Of a stretch of DNA of 64,000 bases, positions 34,316 through 43,038 are shown piece after piece. The stretch comes from Ruegeria pomeroyi. GTDB taxonomy: Bacteria > Pseudomonadota > Alphaproteobacteria > Rhodobacterales > Rhodobacteraceae. The first letter of the stretch is position 1. The number at the start of each line of letters is the position of its first letter. The DNA lies in contig NZ_JAGQAG010000001.1 in NCBI RefSeq assembly GCF_021405525.1, positions 2,604,001-2,668,000 of the forward strand, written 5' to 3'. A program made the position numbers and the translations under genes. Under the pieces are notes generated by a model. That model saw only the letters and a list, made by a program, of their open reading frames with translations, made no database searches and was not told where the DNA came from.

Positions 34316-34927
34316 TCAGGGCGCGTCGCCAGCGGGGAAGCGGCCCGGTTCCGAAAGGATACGTCCGCGATATGCCGCTATTTCGGCGCTGTGGTGGCGG
34401 GTAAGGTCGATATCGTCCCATCCGTTCAGGAGCTTGGTTCGCCAGACATCATCCAGCTGGAACGGAACCGACACCCCCCGGATAAGCAGCAATCGCGAGG
34501 CCAGATCGGCGACACCGGTCCCCACGCCCGAGGACAGGGTCTTGGTCAACAGCTTCGCATCCGCCTCACTCACGCGGGCCGGAAGCAGGCCGTTATTGAC
34601 CGCATTTCCCGCGAAGATATCGCCGAAACTGGGCGCCACAACGACGCGTATCCCGGCATCCACAAGCGCATAAACCGCCGCCTCACGCGAGGACCCGCTG
34701 CCGAAGTTTCGGCCTGTCACCAGAATGCAGGCGTCCGGATGGGCATTGAGCGGAAACTCCGGGTCCATCTCGCCCTCGGAAGTGCGCCGCACATCGTGCA
34801 GCAGGAACCGGCCATAGCCCTCGGCGCGCGGTGTCGACATGAACCGCGCCGGGATCAGCTGATCGGTGTCGATATTGGCCATTGGCAAAAGTATCGCCTT
34901 GCCACGCTGTTCGCTCCACCCCGCCAT
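34316..34927 (-). CDS. LeuD-like small subunit of an aconitase-family hydro-lyase
   Basis: The ATG at 34927 overlaps the large-subunit stop (ATGA), giving 203 residues. The swivelling-domain motifs NIDTDQLIPARF, NFGSGSSRE and APSFGDIFAGNAVNNGLLP are conserved. Genuine LeuD reads SSREHAPWAL, whereas here it is SSREAAVYAL. With the large subunit it should hydrate or dehydrate a small dicarboxylic or tricarboxylic acid. The location in a catabolic cluster rather than with leuA/leuB argues for a paralogue of isopropylmalate dehydratase. Confidence 0.85.
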   Translation of the reverse strand: MAGWSEQRGKAILLPMANIDTDQLIPARFMSTPRAEGYGRFLLHDVRRTSEGEMDPEFPLNAHPDACILVTGRNFGSGSSREAAVYALVDAGIRVVVAPSFGDIFAGNAVNNGLLPARVSEADAKLLTKTLSSGVGTGVADLASRLLLIRGVSVPFQLDDVWRTKLLNGWDDIDLTRHHSAEIAAYRGRILSEPGRFPAGDAP

Positions 34928-36333
34928 CAGACTGGCCTCCCCCGCAACATGGGGCGGACATCGCACAGCGTGCCGGTGACCGCCGCCGCCGCCACCATGG
35001 CCGGTGACATCAGATGCGTGCGTGCGCCCTTGCCCTGACGGCCGCGAAAGTTGCGGTTGGTGGAAGAGGCGCATCGCTTGCCCGCGGCGACCAGATCACC
35101 GTTCATGCCCACGCACATGGAACAACCCGACGCGACCCAGTCCAGCCCCGCCTCGGTGAACACACGGTCCAACCCCTCCTCTTCGGCCTGCGCCTTGACC
35201 CGGGCTGAACCGGGCGAGACCAGCCCGGGCACGCGCGCCCTGCGCCCGGCCAGAACCGCGGCGGCGGCACGCAGATCCTCGATCCGGCCATTGGTGCAGG
35301 AGCCGATGAACACCTGATCGACCGGCGTGCCCGCCAACGAGCGACCCGGCACCAGCCCCATGTAGTCGAGCGCGGCGCGGGCGGCCTGCACCTTGGCTGG
35401 CGGCAATGTGTCGGGGATGGGAACGGACGCATCAATGGGCAGGGCCTGTTCGGGGCTGGTGCCCCAGGTTACGATGGGCGCGATCTCCTCGGCCAACAGG
35501 GCGACGTCGCGGTCGAACATTGCATCGGCGTCGCTGGCCAGGGCCTGCCAGTTGTCCAGCGCCTTGTGCCAGTCCCCGCCCCTGGGCGCCTGCGACCTGT
35601 TGCGCAGATAGGCAAAACTCACCTCGTCCGGGGCCACCATGCCCATGCGCCCGCCGCCTTCGATGGTCAGGTTGCACAGGGTCATCCGACCCTCCATCGA
35701 CAGGCTACGGATGGCGCTGCCAGCATATTCCACCGCATGGCCCTGTGCCCCGTCAGCGCCGAGCCGCGCGATCCAGTTCAGTGCGATATCCTTGGCCGAC
35801 ACACCCGCGGGCAAAGCGCCGTCAACGGTGATCCGCATCGCCTGCGGCTTGCGTTGCCAGATGGTCTGGGTTGCCAGCACATGCGCCACCTCGGTGGCGC
35901 CAATGCCGAAGGCGAGCGCACCGAATGCGCCGTGGGTCGAGGTATGGCTATCGCCGCAGGTGATCAGCAGGCCGGGCAGCGTCAGCCCCTGCTCGGGCCC
36001 GACCACATGCACAATTCCCTGATCGGGGTCATCCAGATCGAAAAGGCGCAGCCCATGCCGGGCGGCATTGCCGCGCAGGGTCTCAATCATGCGGGCGATT
36101 GCCGGGTCGGCGATCGGCCCCGCCCGGCGCGTGGGCGCATAGTGATCCACCACCGCAAATGTCAGTCCGGGTTCGGCCACGGGCAGGCCCCGCTCGGCCA
36201 GCCGCGCAAAGGCGTGGTGCGATCCCTCGTGCACCAGATGCCGGTCGACCCAAAGGAGCGCGCTGCCATCCTCTCGGCACAGCACTTCGTGCATCGACCA
36301 CAGCCTGTCCAGCAAGGTCAGCGGCGCGCTCAT
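34927..36333 (-). CDS. LeuC-like large subunit of an aconitase-family hydro-lyase
   Basis: The 468-residue protein has the three cluster cysteines C346 (GSCTNG), C404 and C407 (GCSMC) plus CGDSHTSTHGAFGALAFGIG (126-145). Residues around the substrate differ from E. coli LeuC: HEVTSPQAF is HEGSHHAF (35-42), MDHNVSTQTK is VDHYAPTRR (62-70), and CTNS is CTNG. The fold and cluster are intact, but substrate choice has probably changed. Citraconate, dimethylmalate or a related acid are possibilities, not conclusions. The start overlaps the stop of the GntR gene (ATGA), so regulator and enzyme share one transcript. Confidence 0.85.
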   Translation of the reverse strand: MSAPLTLLDRLWSMHEVLCREDGSALLWVDRHLVHEGSHHAFARLAERGLPVAEPGLTFAVVDHYAPTRRAGPIADPAIARMIETLRGNAARHGLRLFDLDDPDQGIVHVVGPEQGLTLPGLLITCGDSHTSTHGAFGALAFGIGATEVAHVLATQTIWQRKPQAMRITVDGALPAGVSAKDIALNWIARLGADGAQGHAVEYAGSAIRSLSMEGRMTLCNLTIEGGGRMGMVAPDEVSFAYLRNRSQAPRGGDWHKALDNWQALASDADAMFDRDVALLAEEIAPIVTWGTSPEQALPIDASVPIPDTLPPAKVQAARAALDYMGLVPGRSLAGTPVDQVFIGSCTNGRIEDLRAAAAVLAGRRARVPGLVSPGSARVKAQAEEEGLDRVFTEAGLDWVASGCSMCVGMNGDLVAAGKRCASSTNRNFRGRQGKGARTHLMSPAMVAAAAVTGTLCDVRPMLRGRPV

Positions 36334-37148
36334 CGGGGCGTATCCTTCAGCGGGGTGATGGCCGGTTCCCAATGGCGGCCCTCGCCATTTTCGACCCGCG
36401 CCAGGCTCATGTCGAGGCGGAACATATCGGGCCGGTAAAGCCCTGTCAGAAACTCGACCCCCCGCCCCTCAGCGTCGCGCACGACCCGATCCAGCGACAG
36501 CAAGGCCGCGCCTTCGGGCAAGCCCAGCGCCAAGGCCACCTCGGGGCCCGCAAGAGTGGCCGACACCGACTGCCGCGCATCGGCGATCTGCACGCCATTG
36601 CGTTCCAGCAGCACATGCAGCGGCTCGCGTGACAGATCGTCGTCAGAGATACCCACCGCGATGCGCGACGGCACATAGGTGGTCAGATGCGAATAGGCCG
36701 TTCCACCGATGCTGCGGGTCCGCTGGGCGATCTGCACCGCTTCGCCCGGCGCCAGGCCCAATGCGAGCGCCACATGCTCGGGGGCGGCGTCCATGCGGCT
36801 GGACAACAGGCGCACCTCGGTGCTGCGCCCGATTTCCACCAGCTGCGGCAGCAGGGTCGAGAAATCCATCGTCATCGGCTGTGGCGCAGAGGGGCGCGGC
36901 CGCACCCGGGTGCCGCTGCCCGCACGCCGCGACAGAAAACCGTTCTCCGCCAATGCATCCAGCGCCCGGCGCACGGTCACGCGAGAGACGCCGTAATCCT
37001 CTGCCAGCTGCTCCTCGCCCGGCAGTTTCCGGCTCGGCTCCAGCCGCCCGGCCGAGATCTGTTCCAGCAAGGACAGGTAGACGCGACGCGATTTCGCGCC
37101 TGCGGGTAACCGAATCCCGCCCCCCGTCTGCATCCCCGGCTCTGTCAT
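36330..37148 (-). CDS. GntR-family (HutC/UTRA) transcriptional regulator
   Basis: The 272-residue regulator has an N-terminal winged helix (about 18-85; LPGEEQLAEDYGVSRVTVRRALDALAENGFL) and a C-terminal UTRA effector domain (about 100-260; RTRSIGGTAYSHLTTYVPSRI, LSLDRVVRDAEGRGVEFLTGLYRPD). UTRA domains bind small acids, sugars or amines. It heads the leuC-leuD-like operon and is divergent from the tautomerase-fusion operon. A palindrome in the shared promoter is its likely operator. The start codon has a poor ribosome site, and 37133 is an alternative. Confidence 0.85.
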   Translation of the reverse strand: MTEPGMQTGGGIRLPAGAKSRRVYLSLLEQISAGRLEPSRKLPGEEQLAEDYGVSRVTVRRALDALAENGFLSRRAGSGTRVRPRPSAPQPMTMDFSTLLPQLVEIGRSTEVRLLSSRMDAAPEHVALALGLAPGEAVQIAQRTRSIGGTAYSHLTTYVPSRIAVGISDDDLSREPLHVLLERNGVQIADARQSVSATLAGPEVALALGLPEGAALLSLDRVVRDAEGRGVEFLTGLYRPDMFRLDMSLARVENGEGRHWEPAITPLKDTPR

Positions 37149-37182
37149 TTTCGACCCGTTCGAAAGGAAAGAATTGCCTCTG

Positions 37183-37217
37183 ACTATATCCCGGTTAAAT
37201 GTATTATCAATGATACA
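37183..37217 (-). promoter_or_regulatory. GntR-gene promoter overlapped by an 18-bp palindrome
   Basis: TGTATTATCAATGATACA (37200-37217) is an imperfect palindrome with perfect 5-bp ends. Leftward, it overlaps a -35 TTGATA (37210-37205), which is followed by a 16-nt spacer and TATAGT (37188-37183). It lies 24 bp before the start of the rightward operon, so one bound regulator could control both directions. Confidence 0.55.
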
Positions 37218-37240
37218 GCTTTCATCCGTGGAGGGATGCG

Positions 37241-37807
37241 ATGCCGGTGGTCGAACTGCACCTGATCGAAGGGTATGGCGAAGAGGAAAAGCGCCGCCTG
37301 GGCCATGCGCTGACGGATGCGGTGCGGTTCGTCGTGCCTGCCGCGCCCGAAGGCGTCGTGGTGATGATCCACGAAATGGCGCCCGATGCTTATTTCCGGG
37401 GCCGCAGCACAAAGACCCCTGCACCCGCCTTGCCCGACCCGGCCGAAGTCGTGCATGCCTATCTGGCCGCGATGGAAGCACGCGATCTGGACGCCGCCCG
37501 CGCGATGCAGGGCGACGGGTTCACCATGTTTTTCCCCGGTACCGGCCCGATGACCGATCTGTCCGATCTGATCGACTGGGCGCGTCCCCGCTACAGCTTT
37601 GTGACCAAGACCTATGACGGGTTCGATGCCATGCCCGGTGCGGGCGATACCTCGGTCGTCTACTGCCGTGGCACGCTGTCGGGCGAATGGCTGGATGGCA
37701 CCGCCTTTTCCGGCATCCGCTTCATCGACCGGTTCGAGTTGATCGGAGGAAAGATCACCCGGCAGGACGTGTGGAACGACATGGGCGAAATGCGGGGGCG
37801 GACATGA
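37241..37807 (+). CDS. tautomerase (4-OT-like) fused to an NTF2/SnoaL-like domain
   Basis: The 188-residue protein begins MPVVELHLIEGY, so removal of Met leaves an N-terminal Pro, the catalytic base of 4-oxalocrotonate tautomerases. The first 60 residues form one tautomerase subunit (EEEKRRLGHALTDAV, GVVVMIHEMAPDAYFRGR). From about residue 68 there is an NTF2-like cone (VVHAYLAAMEARDLDAARAM, IRFIDRFELIGGKITRQDVW) typical of SnoaL isomerases and cyclases. Both halves could act on enolic or keto acids. GGAGGG lies 6 nt upstream. It overlaps HyuB by 4 bp and leads a six-gene coupled operon. Confidence 0.8.
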   Translation: MPVVELHLIEGYGEEEKRRLGHALTDAVRFVVPAAPEGVVVMIHEMAPDAYFRGRSTKTPAPALPDPAEVVHAYLAAMEARDLDAARAMQGDGFTMFFPGTGPMTDLSDLIDWARPRYSFVTKTYDGFDAMPGAGDTSVVYCRGTLSGEWLDGTAFSGIRFIDRFELIGGKITRQDVWNDMGEMRGRT

Positions 37808-39498
37808 GCGAGATCGACCCGATCACCCTGTCGGTTCTGGCCGGGCGCATGGAACAGATCGCCGACGAGATGGACGCGACCCTGTTTCGCGCCGCCTTCA
37901 ACCCGATCATCGCCGAAGCGCATGATGCAAGCCACGGCCTCTATCACGCCGAAACCGGCGACACGCTGGTGCAGGGCAAATCGGGCCTGCCGATCTTTGT
38001 CGGTGTCATGTCCTTTGCCGTAAAGGCGGTGATCGAGAAGGTCACAGCGGATGGCGACCTGGCCGATGGCGATATCTTCATCTTCAACGACGCCCATATC
38101 GGCGGCACGCATCTGAGCGACATGCGCCTTGTGCGGCCCTATTTCCGGGAGGGGAAGCTGTTCTGCTGGCTGGCCTCGGTCGGGCATTGGCATGATGTGG
38201 GCGGCGCTGTGCCGGGCAATTACAACCCGGCCGCGACCGAAGTGTTTCAAGAGGCGTTCGTGCTGCCACCCGTGCGGCTGGCGCGTGCGGGCGTGGTCAA
38301 CCAGGACATCATCGACATCCTGTTGCGTAACACTCGCTTGCCGCAATCGGCGCAGGGTGATCTGAACGGCCAGTTGGGCGCGCTGGCTCTGGGCGTGCGT
38401 CGGATGGACGAACTCCTGGACGAATATGGCGCAGGCACGGTCGATGCGGCGCTCGACGCTCTGGGCATCCGGGCTGAGCGGCTGATGCGCTCGGAACTGG
38501 AGGCTATTCCCGACGGGCGCTGGGAGGCCGAGGATTTTCTCGACAACGACGGCATTGCCGACACGCCGCTGCCGCTCCGGGTGGCGCTGGAGATCAAGGG
38601 CGACCGGATGCATCTGGATTTCACCGGCTCTGCTCCGAAATGTGCCGGGCCGGTGAATATCGCGCTGCCCACCACCATCGCCACCGTTTATGTAGCCATC
38701 AAACATATATTCCCGCTGCTGCCCGCTAACGCGGGTGTGATGCGGCCCATCGAGGTCACGGTTCCCGAGGGCTCGATCCTGTCGGCGGAGTTTCCCGCGC
38801 CCACCGGCGGCTATACCGAAACCATCCTGCGGATGATCGACGTGGTATTCTGCGCTTTTGCGCAAGCGGTGCCGGACCGGGTGGTGGCCAATGCCTATGG
38901 CACGATCAACGCGCTTTCCATTGCCGGGCGGCGCAGCAATGGCAAGCCCTGGGTGATGTTCAGCTTTTACGGCGGCGGCCATGGCGGATCACCCGAGGGC
39001 GACGGGTTGAACCACGGCAATGCGCCGATATCCACGGCAACCATCCCGCCGCTCGAGATCCTCGAGGCCGCCTATCCGGTGATGTTCCGGCAATGGGCGC
39101 TGAGGCGCGACAGCGCGGGCGCGGGCCGGCATCGCGGCGGGCTGGGCGCGGTCTATGAAATCGAGGTGCTGGAGGAGAACGGCGCCGAAGGCTTCCTGTT
39201 CGGCGAGCGCGGGCGCTTTGCGCCCAAGGGCGTGGCGGGCGGGCAGGAAGGCGCGCTGAACGTGTTCACCTACCAGCAGGGGGCGGAGTGGCCGCACCCG
39301 CCGCTGGTATCCAAGATGCGTGGCATCCGCCTGAAACAGGGCGAGGCGGTGCGGCTGGAAACCCCCGGCGGCGGCGGCTATGGCCCGCCCGCCGAACGTG
39401 ACCCCACCGCCGTGGCGCTGGACGTGGCGCGCGATTATCTGAGCGAGGCCGAGGCCGACCGCCTTTACGGTCCAACCTGGCGTGAGGGCATGCGATGA
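37804..39498 (+). CDS. hyuB: hydantoinase B/oxoprolinase-family protein (HyuB-like)
   Basis: The 564-residue protein belongs to the HyuB family (SEIDPITLSVLAGRMEQIADEMDATLFRAAFNPIIAE opening; GKSGLPIFVG; NDAHIGGTHLSDM; TPGGGGYGPP near the end). With HyuA it forms ATP-dependent enzymes such as N-methylhydantoin amidohydrolase, 5-oxoprolinase, caprolactamase, and acetone or acetophenone carboxylases. The third subunit typical of acetone carboxylase is not encoded nearby, which favours a ring-opening amidohydrolase. It overlaps both neighbours by 4 bp. Confidence 0.88.
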   Translation: MSEIDPITLSVLAGRMEQIADEMDATLFRAAFNPIIAEAHDASHGLYHAETGDTLVQGKSGLPIFVGVMSFAVKAVIEKVTADGDLADGDIFIFNDAHIGGTHLSDMRLVRPYFREGKLFCWLASVGHWHDVGGAVPGNYNPAATEVFQEAFVLPPVRLARAGVVNQDIIDILLRNTRLPQSAQGDLNGQLGALALGVRRMDELLDEYGAGTVDAALDALGIRAERLMRSELEAIPDGRWEAEDFLDNDGIADTPLPLRVALEIKGDRMHLDFTGSAPKCAGPVNIALPTTIATVYVAIKHIFPLLPANAGVMRPIEVTVPEGSILSAEFPAPTGGYTETILRMIDVVFCAFAQAVPDRVVANAYGTINALSIAGRRSNGKPWVMFSFYGGGHGGSPEGDGLNHGNAPISTATIPPLEILEAAYPVMFRQWALRRDSAGAGRHRGGLGAVYEIEVLEENGAEGFLFGERGRFAPKGVAGGQEGALNVFTYQQGAEWPHPPLVSKMRGIRLKQGEAVRLETPGGGGYGPPAERDPTAVALDVARDYLSEAEADRLYGPTWREGMR

Positions 39499-41561
39499 GC
39501 GGCAAGATGATCGGTGTCGATGTCGGCGGCACTTTCACGGATATCTTTGTCCTCGATGAAAGCGACGGCACCGCCCGTGTCGGCAAGGTGCCGACCTCGC
39601 GCCCCGACCAGTCCACGGGCTTCCTGCAAGGGATCACCGAAGCGGTCGCAGATATCGGCAGCGTCGGCGTGGTGGTGCATGGCACCACGGCGGGCACCAA
39701 TGCTCTGCTGGAGCGCAAGGGCGCGCGGACGGGCGTGATCTGCACCCAAGGCTTGCGCGACGTGCTGGAGATGCGCCGCCGCGACCGGCCCCGCACCTGG
39801 GGGTTGCGCGGCGATTTCGAGCCGGTCGTGGACCGGCGCGACCGGCTGGAAGTGCCGGAACGGACGCTGGCCGATGGCACCATCCGCACCCCCGTTGACC
39901 TGGATGCGGTGCGCCGCGCAGCCCGGCAATTGCAGGATCAGGGCTGTATCGCTGTCGCTATCCTCTTTGCCAACGCCTATGCCAACCCCGCCAACGAGGC
40001 CGCCGCCGTGGCTGCCCTGCGCCAGATCTGGCCCAACGAACATGTCTCCGCCTCCTCGGAAATCCTGCCCGAGATCCGCGAATACGAGCGGTTCTCGACC
40101 ACCGCGCTCAACGCCTATCTGCAACCCGAGGTCTCGGGCTATCTGGGGCGGCTGGGGGCGGCGCTGGACAAGGGCGGGTTCGGCGGCGAGTTCATGATCG
40201 TGCAGTCAAATGGCGGCGTGATGGATGTGGACACCGCCTGCCGCTTTCCGATCCGCACGGCGCTGTCTGGCCCTGCTGCGGGGGTAATCGCGGCGGGCTA
40301 TATCGCCCGCTCGGCCGGGTTCGACAACGTGATCACCGGTGACATGGGGGGCACCAGTTTCGATGTCTCGCTGATCGCCGAGGGGCGCTCGATGCTGGCG
40401 CCGCAGACCTCGATCGACTTTGGCATGGTGGTGCGGACCCCGATGATCGAGATCACCACCATCGGCGCGGGCGGCGGCTCGATCGCCTGGGTGGACAAGG
40501 GCGGGCTGTTGAACATCGGCCCGGAAAGCGCGGGGTCAGACCCGGGGCCGGTGGCCTATGGGCTGGGCAACGACCGCCCCACCGTGACCGACGCCAATGT
40601 GGTGTTGGGCCGGATCGACCCCGAGAACCCCATCGGCGGCAAGCTTGCGCGGCTGGATGTCCAGGCGGCGACGCGGGCCATCGACATCCATGTCGGCCAG
40701 CCGCTGGGCCTCGACACGCTGGCGGCCGCCGAGGCGATCCTGCGGGTGGCCAACTCGCGCATGGCGGGCGCCTTGCGGCTGGTCAGCATCGAGCGCGGTT
40801 TCGACCCCAAGAAATTCGCCTTCATGCCCTTTGGTGGAGGCGGCGCGCTGCATGCGGGCGCGATGCTGGCCGAGGTCGGGATCGCGCGCGCCATCGTGCC
40901 GCGCTATCCGGGCGTGACCTCGGCCTTGGGCTGCGTCATCGCCGACATGCGGCAGGATTTCGTCCAGACCCTCAACGCGATGCTGGACGGTTTGGACACC
41001 GAGATGCTTGGCGCGGTGATGCAGGACCATCATGATCGCGGCATGGCGATGCTAAAGGCCGCCGGCACCCGGTTCGAGGCGCGCGACGCGACTTTCGCGC
41101 TCGACATGGCCTATATCGGCCAGACCCATACCGTTTCGGTGCCGATCCCCGCGCAGGTGAGCGCGGGCAAGGTGCATTCGCCGACGCAGGCCCAGATCGC
41201 CGCCGCCTTCGACAATGTCTATCGCGACACTTTTGGGCGGCTTCTGCCCGGCGGGGTGCGGCGCATCCTGAACCTGCGCAGTGCCGTGACCGGCAAGCGG
41301 CCCAAGTTCGACCTGGCCACGCTGGCCCCCACGGTGACCGACCCGGCCCGTCCGAAATCCACCCGCAAGGTTCATTTTGGCACGGACTGGCATGAAACCG
41401 CGATCTACGACCGCCTGACATTGCCGGTCGGCACCGTGATCACCGGGCCAGCGATCCTGGAACAGCCCGACACCACGGTGCTGATCGAACCGGGGCTTGT
41501 GGGCCGGGTCGACCCGCTGGGCAATGTCATACTTGAAACCGGACCGGAGGCAGGCGCATGA
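39495..41561 (+). CDS. hyuA: hydantoinase A/oxoprolinase-family ATPase (HyuA-like)
   Basis: The 688-residue partner of HyuB has the actin-like ATPase motif DVGGTFTDIFVLDE near residue 8, the N-terminal HGTTAGTNALLERKGARTG and the central TGDMGGTSFDVSLI. The substrate would be phosphorylated at an amide or carbonyl oxygen before hydrolysis or carboxylation. Substrate choice cannot be inferred from these motifs. It is in the middle of the coupled operon, overlapping the isochorismatase-fold gene by 4 bp. Confidence 0.88.
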   Translation: MSGKMIGVDVGGTFTDIFVLDESDGTARVGKVPTSRPDQSTGFLQGITEAVADIGSVGVVVHGTTAGTNALLERKGARTGVICTQGLRDVLEMRRRDRPRTWGLRGDFEPVVDRRDRLEVPERTLADGTIRTPVDLDAVRRAARQLQDQGCIAVAILFANAYANPANEAAAVAALRQIWPNEHVSASSEILPEIREYERFSTTALNAYLQPEVSGYLGRLGAALDKGGFGGEFMIVQSNGGVMDVDTACRFPIRTALSGPAAGVIAAGYIARSAGFDNVITGDMGGTSFDVSLIAEGRSMLAPQTSIDFGMVVRTPMIEITTIGAGGGSIAWVDKGGLLNIGPESAGSDPGPVAYGLGNDRPTVTDANVVLGRIDPENPIGGKLARLDVQAATRAIDIHVGQPLGLDTLAAAEAILRVANSRMAGALRLVSIERGFDPKKFAFMPFGGGGALHAGAMLAEVGIARAIVPRYPGVTSALGCVIADMRQDFVQTLNAMLDGLDTEMLGAVMQDHHDRGMAMLKAAGTRFEARDATFALDMAYIGQTHTVSVPIPAQVSAGKVHSPTQAQIAAAFDNVYRDTFGRLLPGGVRRILNLRSAVTGKRPKFDLATLAPTVTDPARPKSTRKVHFGTDWHETAIYDRLTLPVGTVITGPAILEQPDTTVLIEPGLVGRVDPLGNVILETGPEAGA

Positions 41562-42178
41562 GCGATCCAAAAGGCTGGCCCCTGGCGCAGACCGCGCTGC
41601 TGACCATCGACCTGCAAAACGACTTTCTGCATCCCGAGGGCGCCTATGGCCGGGCCGGACAGGGAGCCGCCGCCATCGCCGCCCTGCCTACCCGCATCGC
41701 GCCGCTGGTCGCTGCGCTGCGGACCAAGGGCGGGCTTTACATCTCAGCCCAGTTTACACTGGTGCCAGGCCCGGGGGGCGAGCCATTGATCTCGCCGCAT
41801 CTCAAGGTGCTGCGGCCCTTTCTGACGCGGGGCGATTTCGCGCCCGGCAGTTTCGGCCACCAATTGGTCGATACGCTGCAACCCGCAGACTTCACCGTCG
41901 AGAAAGTGGCTTATTCCGCCTTTTACCAGACCCGGCTGGAATACATCCTGCGGGCCATGGGCATCCGCCAGCTGATCGTCGGCGGCATCGTCACCAATGG
42001 CGGCGTCGCATCGACCCTGCGCGACGCGCATCTGCGCGACATCGACACCGTGATGCTGACCGACGGCTGTGCGGCCTTCCGGGACGAGGTGCATGACGCC
42101 ACCCTGCTGTCGCTGGGCACCGTCACGCATCAGATGACCTGTGCCAAGGCACTGGGCTGGCTGGAGGGCGCGGCATGA
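41558..42178 (+). CDS. isochorismatase-fold hydrolase lacking the nucleophilic cysteine
   Basis: The 206-residue protein has the fold's catalytic Asp (LLTIDLQNDF, residue 21) and Lys (EKVAYSAFYQT). Where amidohydrolase members such as N-carbamoylsarcosine or maleamate amidase read TNxCVxxT, this protein reads TNGGVAST. The nucleophilic Cys is Gly, and the codons AAT-GGC-GGC-GTC leave no doubt. True isochorismatases (EntB, PhzD) also lack that Cys and cleave vinyl ethers by acid catalysis. An isochorismatase-like ether or enol cleavage is therefore more likely than amide hydrolysis. Confidence 0.82.
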   Translation: MSDPKGWPLAQTALLTIDLQNDFLHPEGAYGRAGQGAAAIAALPTRIAPLVAALRTKGGLYISAQFTLVPGPGGEPLISPHLKVLRPFLTRGDFAPGSFGHQLVDTLQPADFTVEKVAYSAFYQTRLEYILRAMGIRQLIVGGIVTNGGVASTLRDAHLRDIDTVMLTDGCAAFRDEVHDATLLSLGTVTHQMTCAKALGWLEGAA

Positions 42179-43038
42179 CGCTCAAGGCAAGGCTGGCCGG
42201 GGATGGCATCGTGTTGGCGCCCGGCATTTACGATGGGCTGACCGCGCTGATCGCGGAACAGGCGGGGTTCGAGGCGCTGTATCTCAGCGGCGCGGCGGTG
42301 GCCTATACCCGGCTTGGGCGGCCCGACATCGGGCTGACCTCGGTCACGGAAATGGCCGAGACGATGACGCTTATCGCCGACCGCACCCGACTGCCGGTGA
42401 TCATCGACGCCGATACCGGCTTCGGCAACGCGCTGAACGCCCAGCGCACCATGCGACTCTATGAACGGGCAGGCGCGGCAGCCTTGCAGGTCGAGGACCA
42501 GACCTATCCCAAGCGCTGCGGCCACCTGAAGGACAAGGCGCTGATCCCGGCCGCCGAGATGGCGGGCAAGATCGCCGCCATGGCCGACGCCCGCCGCTCG
42601 GACCAGACGCTGATCATCGCCCGCACCGATGCCATCGCGGTCGAAGGCTTCGACGCCGCGCTGGAGCGGGCAGAGACCTATCTGGCCGCCGGGGCCGATG
42701 TGTTGTTCGTCGAGGCGCCACAGACCGAGACAGAGCTCACCGGTATCGCGGACAGGTTCGCGGCACGTGTGCCGCTGCTCGCCAACATGGTCGAGGGGGG
42801 TGCGACGCCGATCCGCTCGGCCGAGGCGTTGCAGGCGCTGGGCTTCCGCCTCGTGATCTTTCCCGGCGGCATCGTGCGGGCGCTCGCCCATACGGCGCGT
42901 GACTATTACACCAGCCTGCGCGCGCATGGCACCACCGCACCGTTCCGGGACCGGATGTATGATTTTGCCGGCCTGAACGAGGTAATCGGAACCGGTGAGA
43001 TGCTGGAGCGCGGCAAACGCTATGCCCCCGGACAGTGA
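42175..43038 (+). CDS. isocitrate lyase/PEP mutase-family C-C lyase
   Basis: The 287-residue (beta/alpha)8 enzyme has the Mg-binding DADTGFGN and the catalytic loop KRCGHL, whose Cys is typical of lyases (methylisocitrate lyase, dimethylmalate lyase) rather than phosphonate mutases. The opening VLAPGIYDGLTALIAEQAGFEALYLSGAAVAYTRLG is standard. It would split a 2-hydroxyacid such as a substituted malate into pyruvate or glyoxylate plus a second acid. In nicotinate fermentation an aconitase-family dehydratase and a lyase of this family act in sequence, and the same two families occur together here. It overlaps the next gene by 17 bp. Confidence 0.85.
   Translation: MTLKARLAGDGIVLAPGIYDGLTALIAEQAGFEALYLSGAAVAYTRLGRPDIGLTSVTEMAETMTLIADRTRLPVIIDADTGFGNALNAQRTMRLYERAGAAALQVEDQTYPKRCGHLKDKALIPAAEMAGKIAAMADARRSDQTLIIARTDAIAVEGFDAALERAETYLAAGADVLFVEAPQTETELTGIADRFAARVPLLANMVEGGATPIRSAEALQALGFRLVIFPGGIVRALAHTARDYYTSLRAHGTTAPFRDRMYDFAGLNEVIGTGEMLERGKRYAPGQ

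Noticed and set aside
33858-34421. 187-codon frame on the - strand in the gap beside leuD-like
   Set aside because: It overlaps the end of the leuD-like gene, is very rich in Arg and Pro, and has no start signal or domain.
34316-36333. Assigning leucine biosynthesis leuCD
   Set aside because: No leuA or leuB nearby, coupled to a GntR regulator in a catabolic cluster, and substrate-pocket segments differ from LeuC and LeuD.
37804-41561. Acetone carboxylase as the identity of the Hyu pair
   Set aside because: The third, small subunit of acetone carboxylase is not encoded nearby; a hydantoinase, oxoprolinase or lactamase activity is equally or more likely.
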